Positions 12,659 through 24,156 of a DNA stretch of 64,000 nucleotides are shown piece by piece. Source of the stretch: Narthecium ossifragum (lineage: Eukaryota > Streptophyta > Magnoliopsida > Dioscoreales > Nartheciaceae); contig OY986964.1 of the NCBI GenBank assembly GCA_963920575.1, forward strand, positions 35,447,825 through 35,511,824. Reading direction: 5' to 3'. The position numbers and the translations under genes are program-made. The notes beneath the pieces are model-generated. The model made no database searches. It had not been told where the DNA came from and saw only the letters and a list, made by a program, of their open reading frames with translations. The first letter of the stretch is position 1. The number at the start of each line of letters is the position of its first letter.

Positions 12659-14010
12659 TTTTTTTTTTTTTTTCCGTTGACTTTGGTCAGGTTTCTACTT
12701 TAGTTAGAAAGAGGATTGTTATGGACTATTTTAAGCATTCGATGTCCGTGTTTCTTGTTAAAAAACTGTTTTAATTCTGTGCTGGTGTCATTACTCATGA
12801 GACTTGCTTGTGATATATAATTTAACATCTGAGAGTTGATTTATTATAGTATCATCTGTTTGTCCAATTGATTTCATTTATAATTTAATCACTGGTGTTG
12901 TTCTTGTTGAACCTGTTCATTAACTTCTCGTGCTTTTGTATTTCCCACTAATTGTTTTATTTATTTATTATGAGTTGAGTCTCAAACGGTTAGCAGACTA
13001 TAAAATATGATCCAGTGTCGGTCGACCGTCCTCTGATTGTCAAACAATACACACTCCGGAGTGGAGAGTGGATTTCGCTCGTGATATAGAGGTTGCTGGG
13101 TAGGATCCTTATCACGATGGTAGTCTTTACCGAATACTATGGCAGGAAATCTCCAAGCAGATATTCTCCTGATTTAAAAGATATCGCCAAAAAAATTAGT
13201 TTTTAAGTACATCGGCAAACTCATATCAATCTCTAGAAGAATTGTTCATCAAGATTCTAACTCGCATATAAGTGAGCAAATTGCCATGGGCCCATGACCT
13301 TTGTTCTGAACCTATGGGCCAAAACTAACATTTAACGGTTAAGGGACCCTCCACCTAGATAGGTATCGTGGTGCTCAAGTCATGTGGAAGAACACTAACG
13401 TGAGGTATCGTATGTCATATGCCCACATGGATATATATCCATGGATTATTAACTTCTTAAATAATTACCTTCATCACATATTCTCAAAAAAAATACATAT
13501 TTACTGCCAACATCGCTAATGCAGCCACCACCACCCACGCACCACCACCGACCTCCGGCGGCGCCACCATCGAATTACACGTTTATTTAAATATCTTTAA
13601 AATTTTCAAAAATACCTATGTAATAAGGACGCATCGATGGGGGTACATACGTAAAAACGCTTATCGACAAAAGAAAATCAAAGAATATCAGGCTAGTTAT
13701 GTAAATGTGCACTCTTATAGGGATAAATCCGCCAATAACCCGAAAATAATATCACCCCGTATCTCGTGCGTTCTGTTGGGGCCGGACCTTTTCGGCCGCT
13801 CCAGATATTCCCAACAACTTAGAAACCCCTATTTAAAATATTCATAATATGAGTTACGTACGGTCAAAAAAAAATTAAAATCTCTCTCCTTCTCCACCTT
13901 CCATACGGTCCCCAATGGTGTATACACTCACCTTCCATGTATAAACTCTACATATCTAGAGCTTATACACGGAGGAGGACACCGGATTGCTTCTTTCCTA
14001 ATCTCCCAAT
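12659..14010. other. Intergenic region, no gene seen
   Basis: This stretch contains the 3' flank of the DUF4057 gene and the upstream region of the PUF gene. No conserved reading frame was recognised. Minor features are a 16-bp palindrome (ATGGATATATATCCAT, near 13437) and a CCACCACC-rich tract near 13525. Confidence 0.5.
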
Positions 14011-14013
14011 ATC

Positions 14014-14020
14014 TATATAA
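14014..14020 (+). promoter_or_regulatory. Putative TATA box of the PUF gene
   Basis: TATATAA is followed about 25-30 bp later by a TC-rich leader (CTCTCTCCTCTCTCC), a common plant core-promoter layout. It predicts a 5' UTR of roughly 380 nt before the ATG at 14427. Confidence 0.5.
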
Positions 14021-14426
14021 ATCCATAAACCTCTCTCCTCTCTCCTTTCTCTCTCTCTGCTGCCCTCTGTTCTTCATGCTCCAACGGCTCGCCTCCAAAA
14101 CCCCAATGCCATCGGGATTCTCCTCCGGAAATCCTCTCTTAATCCATTATCCGATGTGGGTTTTCTCTATCTATGCCTCTGGAGCTCTTCTTTAATCCGG
14201 TTTCGGTATTTTTCACTGTTTTTTTGAGGTTTTTTTTGCGGCTTTTAAGGTGTTGTGAAGGAACTCAGATGAAAAGAAGAATGCAATCCAATTCTATGTA
14301 TCCGATCCCTTTCTTTCGGATTCGATGATGTGGGTTTTGTCTAACTGAGAGTTTTGTACGATTTTTGATCCGTTTTTTGCGTTTCTAGGTGACGGTGGGT
14401 GGATTGGTATCGGATTTTGGGTAGCC

Positions 14427-17400
14427 ATGAGGAAGGAGAAGCAAGCAGAGAAGAATGAGATTGAGATGCTCCTAAACGAGATCCCCCATGCAACATCTCC
14501 CGACCATCTCACCCACGACGCCGTGGATGATGAACTCCATGCACGCCTTCTAGCTGCCCGTGGCCAAATCCGCGATCGTTTCAATGGTATATCACCAGCC
14601 CATGGCGGTGTTCATGGCTATGGCTATGAATATGGGTTTGGTGGCCTCGATGGCTATGTCGCTAATGGCCATGCGAACGGCCATGTGTCCTTGTCGCCGC
14701 CACTCCACTCGCGGGGATCGTCGAGCTCACTCTCCCGCACGCCATCCCCCACTGGCGAGGACGCGGCGGTGGAGGCCCTCCGATTGCTCGATGGGCTTCG
14801 AGCCATGCGCCTGGGAAACGAAGGCGAACTGCCCATCGGCCGGTCGCCGGAGGCAGTGTCCATGTTTGGGAACGACCCAACGTTTGGCTCCCCAATTGCC
14901 GCTGGTTATCTCTCTTTTCCAAGGAGAAAGCCATTGTTCGATGACTCTGCTGCATATGAAGTATCTGCTATGGAGAGGTATTCTCGCTCTTTGGCATCGC
15001 AGCAGCATTCTAACCTGTATTCTAACTTATCAAGGCATTGGCTCTCGAGCCGCCAATCCGGTGCTCCCATATTGAAACCCAATGGCTTCTCGAATGGTCT
15101 CTCTCCAGAAGCTTTGAACGTCACTTATCCTGCCAATGGTAATTTTGGTAGGAGCTATTTGGACAGTGGATACCCTTATGAGGATCGTTTTACATCTGTT
15201 GATCAGCATTTTGATTCGGGAGTGTTTTCGCTGCCAGGGAACAAATGGGTTGATCCCGGTTTGGGTACCGATGCACCAAATTCACTCAGCTCTCAGTATG
15301 AGATGTATCCTAAGCTGCATTACAGCTCTCCGGTGTTGAACAGACGAGAAAGATCATTTGTGGAGGGTTGGAGCCCCCCTTCACCACCGTCTTTGGGAGG
15401 TTTGGACGGCGTTGAAGCTTTTAATTGCGAAGACACCTACCTCATACAGGGTAGGGGGCTGCAATTTGTAAGAAACAACCATCTTGATCTCCCTAGAGAA
15501 GGGAAAAGGTTGCCTTCGGATGCTAGGCTGCTGCCTAGAAGAATCCCTGCAGTGGATTTGGACAGTGTGCAGAGTCCTAGGATTCAATTTTCACCAATTG
15601 ACCAACTTAGGTATGATAATTTGATGGATATTGAAGGTAACATTTACCTCATGGCAAAGGACCAGCACGGGTGTCGGTTCTTGCAGCGCAAGTTTGACGA
15701 GGGGAAAGCTCAAGTGGATAAAATATTTAATGGGACAATCAATCATGTGGTTGAGCTCATGGTGAACCCTTTTGGCAACTATCTTGTGCAGAAGCTGCTA
15801 GATTTGTGCAGTGAAGAACAGAGGATGGCTATTATCCTTGTTCTTGCACAACACCCAGGCGAGCTTGTCAGGATATCTCTCAACATTCATGGGTATGGCC
15901 AATCTCATCTAATTTTAAGCTACTTTCTTTATTTTCTTAATTTGACTTCTCAAGTTTCATCGTGAGTTTGTGTTCTGCTGTAAGTGACTAATGGAGGACA
16001 ATACTGTGTTCTTTCAGAACTAGGGCAGTGCAGAAGCTAATTGAGACTCTCAAAACCAGGAGGCAAGTTGCTTTGACTATATCAGCTCTTCAGCCCGGGT
16101 TCCTCAATCTCATCACGGACCTGAACGGTAATCATGTGGTCCAGCGCTGCTTGCTATCTCTCTCAGTTGAAGACAACAAGGTATAGATTTATCCTTCCTT
16201 TGGCGAATTCTGAATTATCATGATGTTTAATGTTAATTTTCTACTCTGTGCTCAGACTCTAATTTTGTGCCTCAGTGTGTGAACGATACTCAGGTATATA
16301 CTTGTGTGAAAGCCTACAGACACTTGTTACCTGTGGTGCAATATTGAGAAATGCATGTTTATGCAAATTCTGGCCAGATCTTGATGATAACGTAGATGTC
16401 TTCTTATTCCAATGGTAGATAGAGTCCAAAATAGACCATGCTTTATGCAGGGAATTTATCTTTTTTGCAAGCTTTTGCATATAAGGTTGCATGTTCTGAA
16501 ATAATTTCCTCATTTCTTATGCTATTATTTGGAGTTCCTTTTTGCTTTATATCACTATCAACAATTATTTTTGCTCAACTGGCTCAAAAAATCAGAATTC
16601 TAAGAACCTATAAAGGAAGCATGTCTTGGTCAGCCCTTGAATGCATGATGGCCTTTTGACCTTATTGACCATAGGAAGCATGACCAGCCAATGTGATAAA
16701 AATATTATAAGTTACATTGGAACATTTAGTGAAACCTTTGCCGAAGATTTGTGATAGTCACATACAATCCATAAACATATTTTGAGATGCTCCATTGTGA
16801 TGTCATAAACCAGTATAAACTAAGTGAAAACTGGCCATAGAAGTTCTATAAATTTGAATGCTTCTACAATTTGTTAAAGCTTTGTGAGGAAGAGGTTTTA
16901 AGTGGTCCTGTGATGTTTTGCTCCTCAGGACACCTTAACCAATTTGTCAATTTGACTCTTCACTTGTAATTGGTTTTGATATGCATCAATTAAATGACAA
17001 TACATATACGCATGTAACTTTCTCCTGATGTGTCCGAATAGCTATCCATACTTATCCGAAATCCATAAAGATTTTGCGTGTCTGGGCTCCCATTTTCAAG
17101 TTTTTTTTTTTTCTATTTGCTCAAGATAAAGCCATGGTTGTAGATATGGATGGCAAGAAGTTATATTCGCTTTAGAGTCATTGGTGCTTATTTGTGTTCC
17201 AGTAGATGTTACATTCAATAGATTGTTAAATTGGACAATAAAGGGTTAAAATTTTGCTTTTTCTCTCTATTCATTAGATTCATTACGTTTGTGTAGTCAA
17301 ACTTTTGTCTTCATGGAGTTCATTTAGAATTTGACATCCAAAGAAAAGAAAATCAACAAAAGAGAAACCATAGGGGGCGCTATCTGTATGTGGAGTTTGA

Positions 17401-20253
17401 ACCCAGGTTTCCCTTTAAGCAACTAAGCAGGGTTAATGCAATTTGAACTTTTATACAATTATTTCAGTAGTTACAAGCTTGTGAACTTTTACGTTTCACA
17501 TAGTCTATGCTCTTTGGTCCGCAGATAGGACATAATCCATTGGTGCTGACTAATATTCTGTACGTGCTTCCATTGACAGTTTATATTTGATGCTGCTGCA
17601 AGACATTGTGTTGATATTGCAACACACCAGCATGGGTGTTGTGTCTTGCAACGATGCATAGCAAGTTCTTCCGGAGAATATCAGGCAAAGATGATGGCAG
17701 AGGTTTCTGCTAATGGGCTTCTGCTAGCTCAAGATCCTTATGGGTACTTATTTGCAGATTACATTTTCGCTTTTATTTACCCTGATTCCAGATATAATAG
17801 TTGGGGAAAATCAATGTCTAAATGTGTAAATATCTTCCTTAAGTGAGTTATAGTATCCAACTCACGAATATGTAGCTTTTCGTAGGTCAATGGAAGTTAA
17901 ACCCTGTGAAAGAAAATATAATTTGGCTTCAATTTGTGATAAATTGACGCACAGATGCTTCTTTAGTATGTCAGGAAGCTATATCTTTTCCCCTTTTTGG
18001 GTGCCAAATAAATAAATTTGATGTTTGAAGTATATGAAATTCTTTAGAACTTGTAAACTATTTGTATCACTGACTTATCTTTGTCAATAGTGTAATTTAG
18101 CTGGGAATATCACAATAAAGACCACACTAATGAGTTAAAACTGATTCCTTGAAGTAATTCTTAGGCAAGATATCTAATCCTCCAATATTCATCTTAACTC
18201 CAAGGGAGAATGTTTTCTCAAAGTTTTTTATTTTATTTTTATAATTGACATTGTTTGTGCCATCAGATTTATTTGTTCAAGAACCTAGGGATGGAAGGTT
18301 CTGTTTTTGGTATTACGTGCTTCTTTGCCTCAGCAATGCTTAAATCTGCCATGCTAGAATAACTATTAACGCACGATTACTCTTGCACGTACTCCTCGTT
18401 TTAATGTCTTCGGATTCTTCATTGAATCTTTTTTTCTTACTAACGGAGATTGATGGAGTAATGATTTCCTCAAATGGTTCCTATTTTCATAAAGTGACAT
18501 TGCCTTTTTCACGATGCACAGGACAAAATATTTTCTTGCTTTCAAAGGTCCTGGATGACCTTAAAGCTGCAAATCTTATTAGGATCATATCCATATGCCC
18601 TCTGTTCTACTGAAATCTTGTTGAAATCTGAATCAATAATACATAATACTTTCCATTGAAGAATTTTTCTCCTTCATGTTATTGTTCTCCCTCCTCATTT
18701 CTGTAGTCTTATGGTGTATTGTCAAGTTAGCTGGGTTTAGTGAGGTTAGATAAGATATTTGTTGCTATGTTTAAAGATTTCAAAAGCCAAAATCTGGTCT
18801 AAATCGTAGTCTTATCTTCAATGAAAAAAATTCAAGAAGATGGATGAAGTATAGGAAGAGTCACAATGACAGTATTAAGATTTAAGACTATGAAAAGACT
18901 TGAGTTAAAAAATGGAGAAATAGTTAGACATGAAGTTACAAATTTAAAGCCTTCTTAATTTTAGAGACATAATTTCAAACCTCAAGTTCCCTCTTAATGA
19001 TTGGAAGTTTATCTACCACTCTTTGCTCGTCGCTTTTCATGGCCTTCTAATGATTTGAGTCTAAGTCCATAGTTGAGGAATCTTGGGAAGAAAGACCTTG
19101 CAAACAATGGCCTATATCACCTTTCTACGATTTAATTATATGTGCACTGGTTTTCATGAATGCCAAAGAGACTTACATGTAAAGCTTTAATTTAGATCAC
19201 TATATTGCATTATTGAACTATATGTGCAAATATGAAATTTACTTTCGCTTTGTTACTTATCAATAATGAAAATACTTGTCATTCAGATTAGTTTAGCAAA
19301 AGTGACATTTCAAAAACATGTTTTATATTTGTCGAGTGTTGCACATGATATCAGAGATATACTCATGTATCTGAATTTCTTGTGATATTGACAAGTTTGA
19401 AATCCTATCCTCTTTTGACTATCAGTGTTCTTAAATTACTCGTGTCGATGAAATAAAAACTTGCTGATAGATATATTTCCCGACAGTGATAGCGTGGAGA
19501 TTTTCTTTTCTTTTTTCACTCATATGTTCATTATTTAGAGCAACGAGAGGTCTTCTCCTTTTCCTTTCTTTACTCATTTTGGGATGTATTGCTGACAACA
19601 ATTATTCTCTTTCTGTGTTAGCACCCTTAAAACTTTATCTATGTTTTTGTCTCAGAAATTATGTTGTTCAGTATATTCTTGGCATAAAAAATCCATCGGT
19701 CATTGCAACTTTGGCATCTCAATTCAAAGGAAACTATGTCTGCCTCTCAACACAAAAGTTCAGCAGCAATGTGGTGGAAAGATGCCTCAAGATGTTTGGA
19801 GAGAATGATCGAGCAACTATCATCTTAGAACTGCTTTCAGTATCCCACTTTGAACAGTTAGTACAAGACCCCTTTGCAAACTATGTCATCCTTTCAGCTC
19901 TTGGAACTTTAAAGGTTGTTATTTTCCTTCCTAATTTAAGTTTCACAATTTGAAATTTTAGTTGGTCCAGAATGTCTAACACCATGTTCTTTAAACCCCA
20001 ACTCCCCCCTAAAGGTATGAGTACTAACTGGTTAGCTGTGGCTGTTCTAGCTTATGGTTCCATATCGAATTTTTGGTATAGCTGCATATTGTTTAGGCTT
20101 GTGGCCATTTACAGCTTCTGATATTTCCCTACTCTTTATCCAATGCAGGGTCCTCTCCATACTGCACTTGTTGATGCTCTCCTTCCTCATGCAGCCGTCC
20201 TCAAAACCAACCCTCATTGCAAGCGGATCTACTCTCGGTTACTGAGGAAATGA
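14427..20253 (+). CDS. Pumilio-family (PUF) RNA-binding protein
   Basis: PUF proteins bind 3' UTRs and repress or destabilise mRNAs, usually in the cytoplasm. Exons are 14427-15892, 16018-16180, 17580-17743, 19656-19914 and 20149-20253, with phases that join to 718 aa. Residues 1 to about 385 are low-complexity, Ser/Gly/Asn-rich. The C-terminal third holds eight PUF repeats. Their base-contacting cores are HGCRFLQ, FGNYLVQ, HGTRAVQ, NGNHVVQ, HGCCVLQ, YGNYVVQ, SSNVVER and ANYVILS. With the known PUF code this predicts a UGUAnAUA-type site, the SNxxE repeat reading G. The last repeat lacks the usual Gln, as can occur in divergent plant PUFs. It resembles the Arabidopsis APUM7-12 group. The start is the first ATG of the long open frame. 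Confidence 0.92.
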
Positions 20254-21030
20254 TGTACATTCGAGCTCTGCAAAAGCTGTGTTGTTGTCTACCATGTTCA
20301 GTAGTAGCTCATCTTGGATTCTGAAATTAACTGTAAGTCTTTTGATACCCCCGTAATGACTCGCGATGGAGGTGCTCACATGCATCAAGGTGTGAGTTGT
20401 AGAAATAAGCAATTTTGCTTCCAGATGCTTGTTATGTATCTGTTGTGAAGTAGTGTGCAAACTGTAATATTCTGCTCTCGGTGATCTAGACTGTGATTAT
20501 CTTCTGTTACCTGATTAACTGCACCATGGTGCTGTACAATGTAAAAACTGCTTTTGTTTATGGCTTCCTGTTGCTCAGGAAGATGGAAGTTCTAGATGTA
20601 AAGAATACTATGCTAACTGGTACTACTTATTAAAGTTTTCTGGGTTATGTGGAATGTCATTCTTTGATGACTATTATCCTACCATTATTTCTCTGCAGTG
20701 CTTGAACTGCAAATAAAATGCCACTATCAAAATTTCTTCACAGATGTTGGTACCAATCTGCTGGAGAGACTGACTTGGTTTTAGGTTTTAATTGGATCTT
20801 AACTGAGATGTTCTTTCTTTCCCACATCTTTTCCTCACTTCATGTTGTGCAAAAGTTTTCGATTTTTGCTTGCAAGTTGACCAAATTTTGGGAACTTATC
20901 TAAAAGAGCAAAAAAAAGTTTTTCTCAACTTTGACAGTCAGTAAACCACATCATAGCAACAAGACATGGAACAAGCTATCAAAGCAAGTTATGGAGGTGG
21001 TAGGGATTGCACTCATACTTGGGAGAGAGC
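20254..21030. other. Convergent 3' flanks of the PUF and annexin genes
   Basis: About 780 bp between two genes that point at each other. It should hold both 3' UTRs. No coding segment or repeat of note was seen. Confidence 0.5.
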
Positions 21031-22122
21031 TCAAGCTTCGGCGCCGATCAATGCGAGCAGGAAGTCTTCATAGTCACCATGGGTGTCCTTCTCAATGGCA
21101 CGATCCAGCGGCACGCTGTTTCTCTTATGGTAGGCCTCCTTTATCACCTTCAGATCGTCCTCGGCGCGAGTGACTATGACTCGAGTCAGAGCACCCTCGT
21201 CCGTCCCCATCTCGCTGATGGCGAAGCGGATCACCTTCTCGAAGTACATCTCGGGGCAGGTGATGCACTTGATGATGCTCCTCAGCATAGCGAGGAACTC
21301 ATCCTTGGGATCCGCCTTCAAATCCTTGTTGATTGGATGGCCGAACTCATTGTTCTACTGGCTGAACGTGGCGAAGAGCTGTGCTTTGCTCCTGGTGGTG
21401 AGGATCCGGATGAGATCGTCGTGGCTGTAAGCCGTCTCCGAGATCTTCTCGTGGAGGATCTTGGCCTCCGATTTCGCCAGTCCCAGGTCCACTTCGGCCC
21501 CTTCGTAGCGATACGAACTCACCAAAGGAACTAAAACCTTTCGGAAGTCGCCTTTGGTGTGGATGGCGACGTCCTCCTCGATGGAGCGCTTGAACCTGGC
21601 GTGGTACGCCTTGCGCGTGGCCAGCAGCTCGTCGGAGCTCCGAGCGCACGCGACCTCGACGATGGTGCGGTCCCCGGGGCTCCACCGTCGGGCCGCCTCC
21701 ACCACTAGCACTGCGTCCCGTTCCCCGGGCTCCAGCATCCACAGTAGGACAGCCCTCTGTTAAAAGAAGCATTAGACCAAAGGAACAGGGGGATCACATG
21801 TCGAGGGATGGATTTTTTGGTACCTCGAAATCACGGGTGAGCTCGCTGTCGAGGGATTTGAGGAGGTCGGCGCCGTAGGTCTGGGTGTAGGTCTGGCGGA
21901 TGAGGCGGCGCTGGACGGCGTTCCGGTGGGCCAAGATGGACACAATGGCGCCCTCATCAGTGCCCCATCCTGTTTCAGCACAATTATTACATTGAATTAG
22001 ATTGGATTTGGATATTACCCAGAAGCAAAGTGTGATTATTCTTTACCCGAGAAGGCTTTGTGGAGTCGGTCGCAATCATCGACGGCGGAGGGGACGGAGG
22101 CGGGAACGGAGATGCTCGACAT
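21031..22122 (-). pseudogene. Annexin with an in-frame premature TAG
   Basis: Annexins bind acidic phospholipids in a Ca2+-dependent way at the plasma membrane. Exons on the minus strand are 22122-22047, 21969-21824 and 21756-21031, giving a normal-length frame of about 315 codons. Repeat 1 has the type II Ca2+ motif GWGTDEGA and repeat 4 has EMGTDEGALTR. The C-terminus is DYEDFLLALIGAEA. Codon 208 (21355-21357) reads TAG within [22 protein letters not shown], where annexins normally have Tyr. Everything after it stays in the same frame and looks well conserved. As written, translation would stop after 207 aa and lose repeat 4. This may be a recent null allele, a sequencing error, or a readthrough case. 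Exons are GC-rich. Confidence 0.85.
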
Positions 22123-22457
22123 GGCTGAATTCGATCCGAGAAACAGAGAGAAGAGAGCAAGAGAGAGAGAGAGAGATTAGCTTCGAGAGCCCGATGGGCG
22201 GAGATGTTTTGAAGGTCTAGGAGTGGAGGGAAGGGTTGGGGAGGACGTGTGGATGCGGCGAGTCGGGGAGGTGTGTGGGGAGGCGGGAAAGGAGGAGAGA
22301 CGGGAGTTGGAGAAATAACGGATTTTGGACGTCGGGCTCGTGGGACCGACCGTTGTGGACATTGGGTTGAGTTGAATTGGAAATGACTATTGAGTCCTCG
22401 CATTAGTTTTAGAGGGGAAAAAAGCGAAAAATTTAAACGAGTTAAATTTAAAACGAA

Positions 22458-22530
22458 CGACTTCACTGGGGATCGAACCCAGAATCTCTGGTTCCGTAGA
22501 CCAGCGCCTTATCCATTGGGCCATGAAGTC
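22458..22530 (-). tRNA. tRNA-Arg (anticodon ACG)
   Basis: The reverse strand folds as a complete cloverleaf without an intron. The acceptor stem is GACTTCA pairing with TGAAGTC, and an A-box-like TGGCCCAATGG is present. The anticodon arm CTGGT-CTACGGA-ACCAG gives anticodon ACG, and the T-arm/B-box is GGTTCGATCCC. The 73-nt span includes the discriminator base at 22458. A TTTT Pol III terminator on the same strand lies at 22453-22450. It sits upstream of the annexin and is transcribed in the same direction. Confidence 0.95.
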
Positions 22531-22543
22531 CGACTTTCTAAAT

Positions 22544-22583
22544 AAAATAGACGATTATGTAGTAAAATAGACGATTATGTAGT
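22544..22583. repeat. 20-bp exact tandem duplication beside the tRNA gene
   Basis: The unit AAAATAGACGATTATGTAGT occurs twice back to back just upstream of the tRNA 5' end. It is probably a slippage or small duplication event. Confidence 0.8.
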
Positions 22584-23600
22584 TTTTCCTGTTGACCATA
22601 AAGTCTTTCATTTGGATACAGCAATCAAAGGCCATGTCAGGCCCAAGGCTTCGGGCATGTTTGTGTGACCAAGTCTGGCCTATGTGATAATAGTGTTTTT
22701 CCGGATTCCGGCCCATGGGAAACATTGCTTTGCCCAACCCCAAAAGGTAACAGGCCGGTAAGCCCTGGCTTTTGTGCCTCTTAGTCATCATGCCCTGTCT
22801 CCCGCCTGGTTAGTGGTTTTGGAGAATAAATCCAAACAGCCGAATTTGATGCTAAAAATTAATTAAATGCTTTGGAATGTTCTCGCGTTTAAAGACTGCA
22901 GCAGCAACCAAACCTAAACACTACTTTAGAAATGCCAAAAACATCTCCATCAATAGCTCAGTAGAAATGATTAATAGATTAACAGTTGTGCCATGATTCA
23001 CACTACAAATTAGGTTAATAAATATGTCTTTTACCGTCGCTTGACAAGTTGCGTAGATATTATCACAAAAAAATTGATTGGAATGAGTTATTGAAAATTT
23101 GGACAATTTACTCTAATTTGAATAATTTATCTTATAAAATAAGGTTGGAGAGAAAGAGAGAGTGAGAGTGAGATAGTTATTGAATGGTTATCGATGGTTT
23201 GAAGAAAGAGGAGGGCCAAGCTTGTTTTAGAACAAAGTAAAAGTAAAATAAAAAATCTTTTGATTTATTGGGCGGACGACGGGGTCCATCTGGCTCTGTG
23301 CTCCGAGCCGTACGATGTCACTCTCAAGTCTCAACCCAACCGATAAGATCAAAAAATCCCTCTTCTCCAGTGGCCGTGGTCCACCAGGGCGGGGCCCATA
23401 TCTCGCAGGACAATCTGTTTCCTTCCCGCCTCTCTCCCTCTCCACAAATCCCAGCCAAGACCCACCACCTCAGGCTCTCTCAGCCACACAAAGGCACGTT
23501 CAAAGGTCCGAAGCACCATCGCCGGCCCACTAGAAACAACCGGGGCCCACTCCCCGCTCATGAGCCCCTCTCCGCCACAAGCTCACAGACCTAATAAAGC
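22584..23600. other. Upstream region of the LNK1-like gene
   Basis: No gene was found. The first half is AT-rich; from about 23270 it becomes GC-rich with several GGCCC/GGGCC words, as is common in plant proximal promoters. Confidence 0.4.
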
Positions 23601-23602
23601 GA

Positions 23603-23608
23603 CACGTG
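23603..23608 (+). promoter_or_regulatory. G-box (CACGTG) upstream of the LNK1-like gene
   Basis: CACGTG lies within GACACGTGCC, about 160 bp before a TATAAA at 23765-23770. G-boxes bind bZIP/bHLH factors such as HY5 and PIFs, which fits a light- and clock-regulated gene. Its activity here is inference. Confidence 0.45.
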
Positions 23609-23764
23609 CCAGCTCGCTGCCTTCGGCCAATGGGATGCCGGTAACTGATCCGATCTCATCCGCGGCTCTCGTCCACAAGTTTAGAGGCCGGTGGGCCTCC
23701 ACCGGGTTGGCGCGCCCGAACAAATGCCCGAACCCTCCCTCTCTCTAAACTACTTGTTAATTGT

Positions 23765-23770
23765 TATAAA
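23765..23770 (+). promoter_or_regulatory. Putative TATA box of the LNK1-like gene
   Basis: TATAAA within TTGTTATAAAGAAAC. It would place transcription start near 23800 and leave a long leader before the proposed ATG at 24157. Confidence 0.4.
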
Positions 23771-24106
23771 GAAACAAAAGGGCAATAGAAAGAACAATTT
23801 TGGCTGCTAGAGAAGGCTCTGGAGTCTGGAGAAGTAGCGAAGGTTTCGATTCTCGAGCTAGGGTTAGGTTTTGGGCTGGGGTTGCTGGGGTTTTGTCAAC
23901 TCGGAGCTCTGGTGGTAAGCTTCCGCTTGTTCTTGGTCCCTGTCTTTTGAGATGTGAGTGGGTTTCTTGGGGATTTGTGTTTGACTCGGTGGTTTGGTTT
24001 GGAGTTGTTAGATCTGGGTCTTTAGATTGGTTCTTGTGGATTTTTGTTGATGCTTTCGAATTGTATTGATGGATTGGACTCGTTGATGAATTTCTTGGCA
24101 GTTAAT

Positions 24107-24151
24107 ATGAGATCGGGCTGGAAGGAGTTGATCGGTTTTGGCCCTGGATAG
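24107..24151 (+). other. Short upstream ORF in the LNK1-like leader
   Basis: A 14-codon frame (MRSGWKELIGFGPG then TAG) ends 5 nt before the main ATG. If the leader is unspliced here, this uORF could dampen translation of the main frame. Confidence 0.4.
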
Positions 24152-24156
24152 AGTAT

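Noticed and set aside
21007..21772. Other long frames over the annexin exon (175 aa plus, 141 aa minus)
   Set aside because: GC-rich coding DNA keeps off-frames open; only the annexin frame shows conserved motifs.
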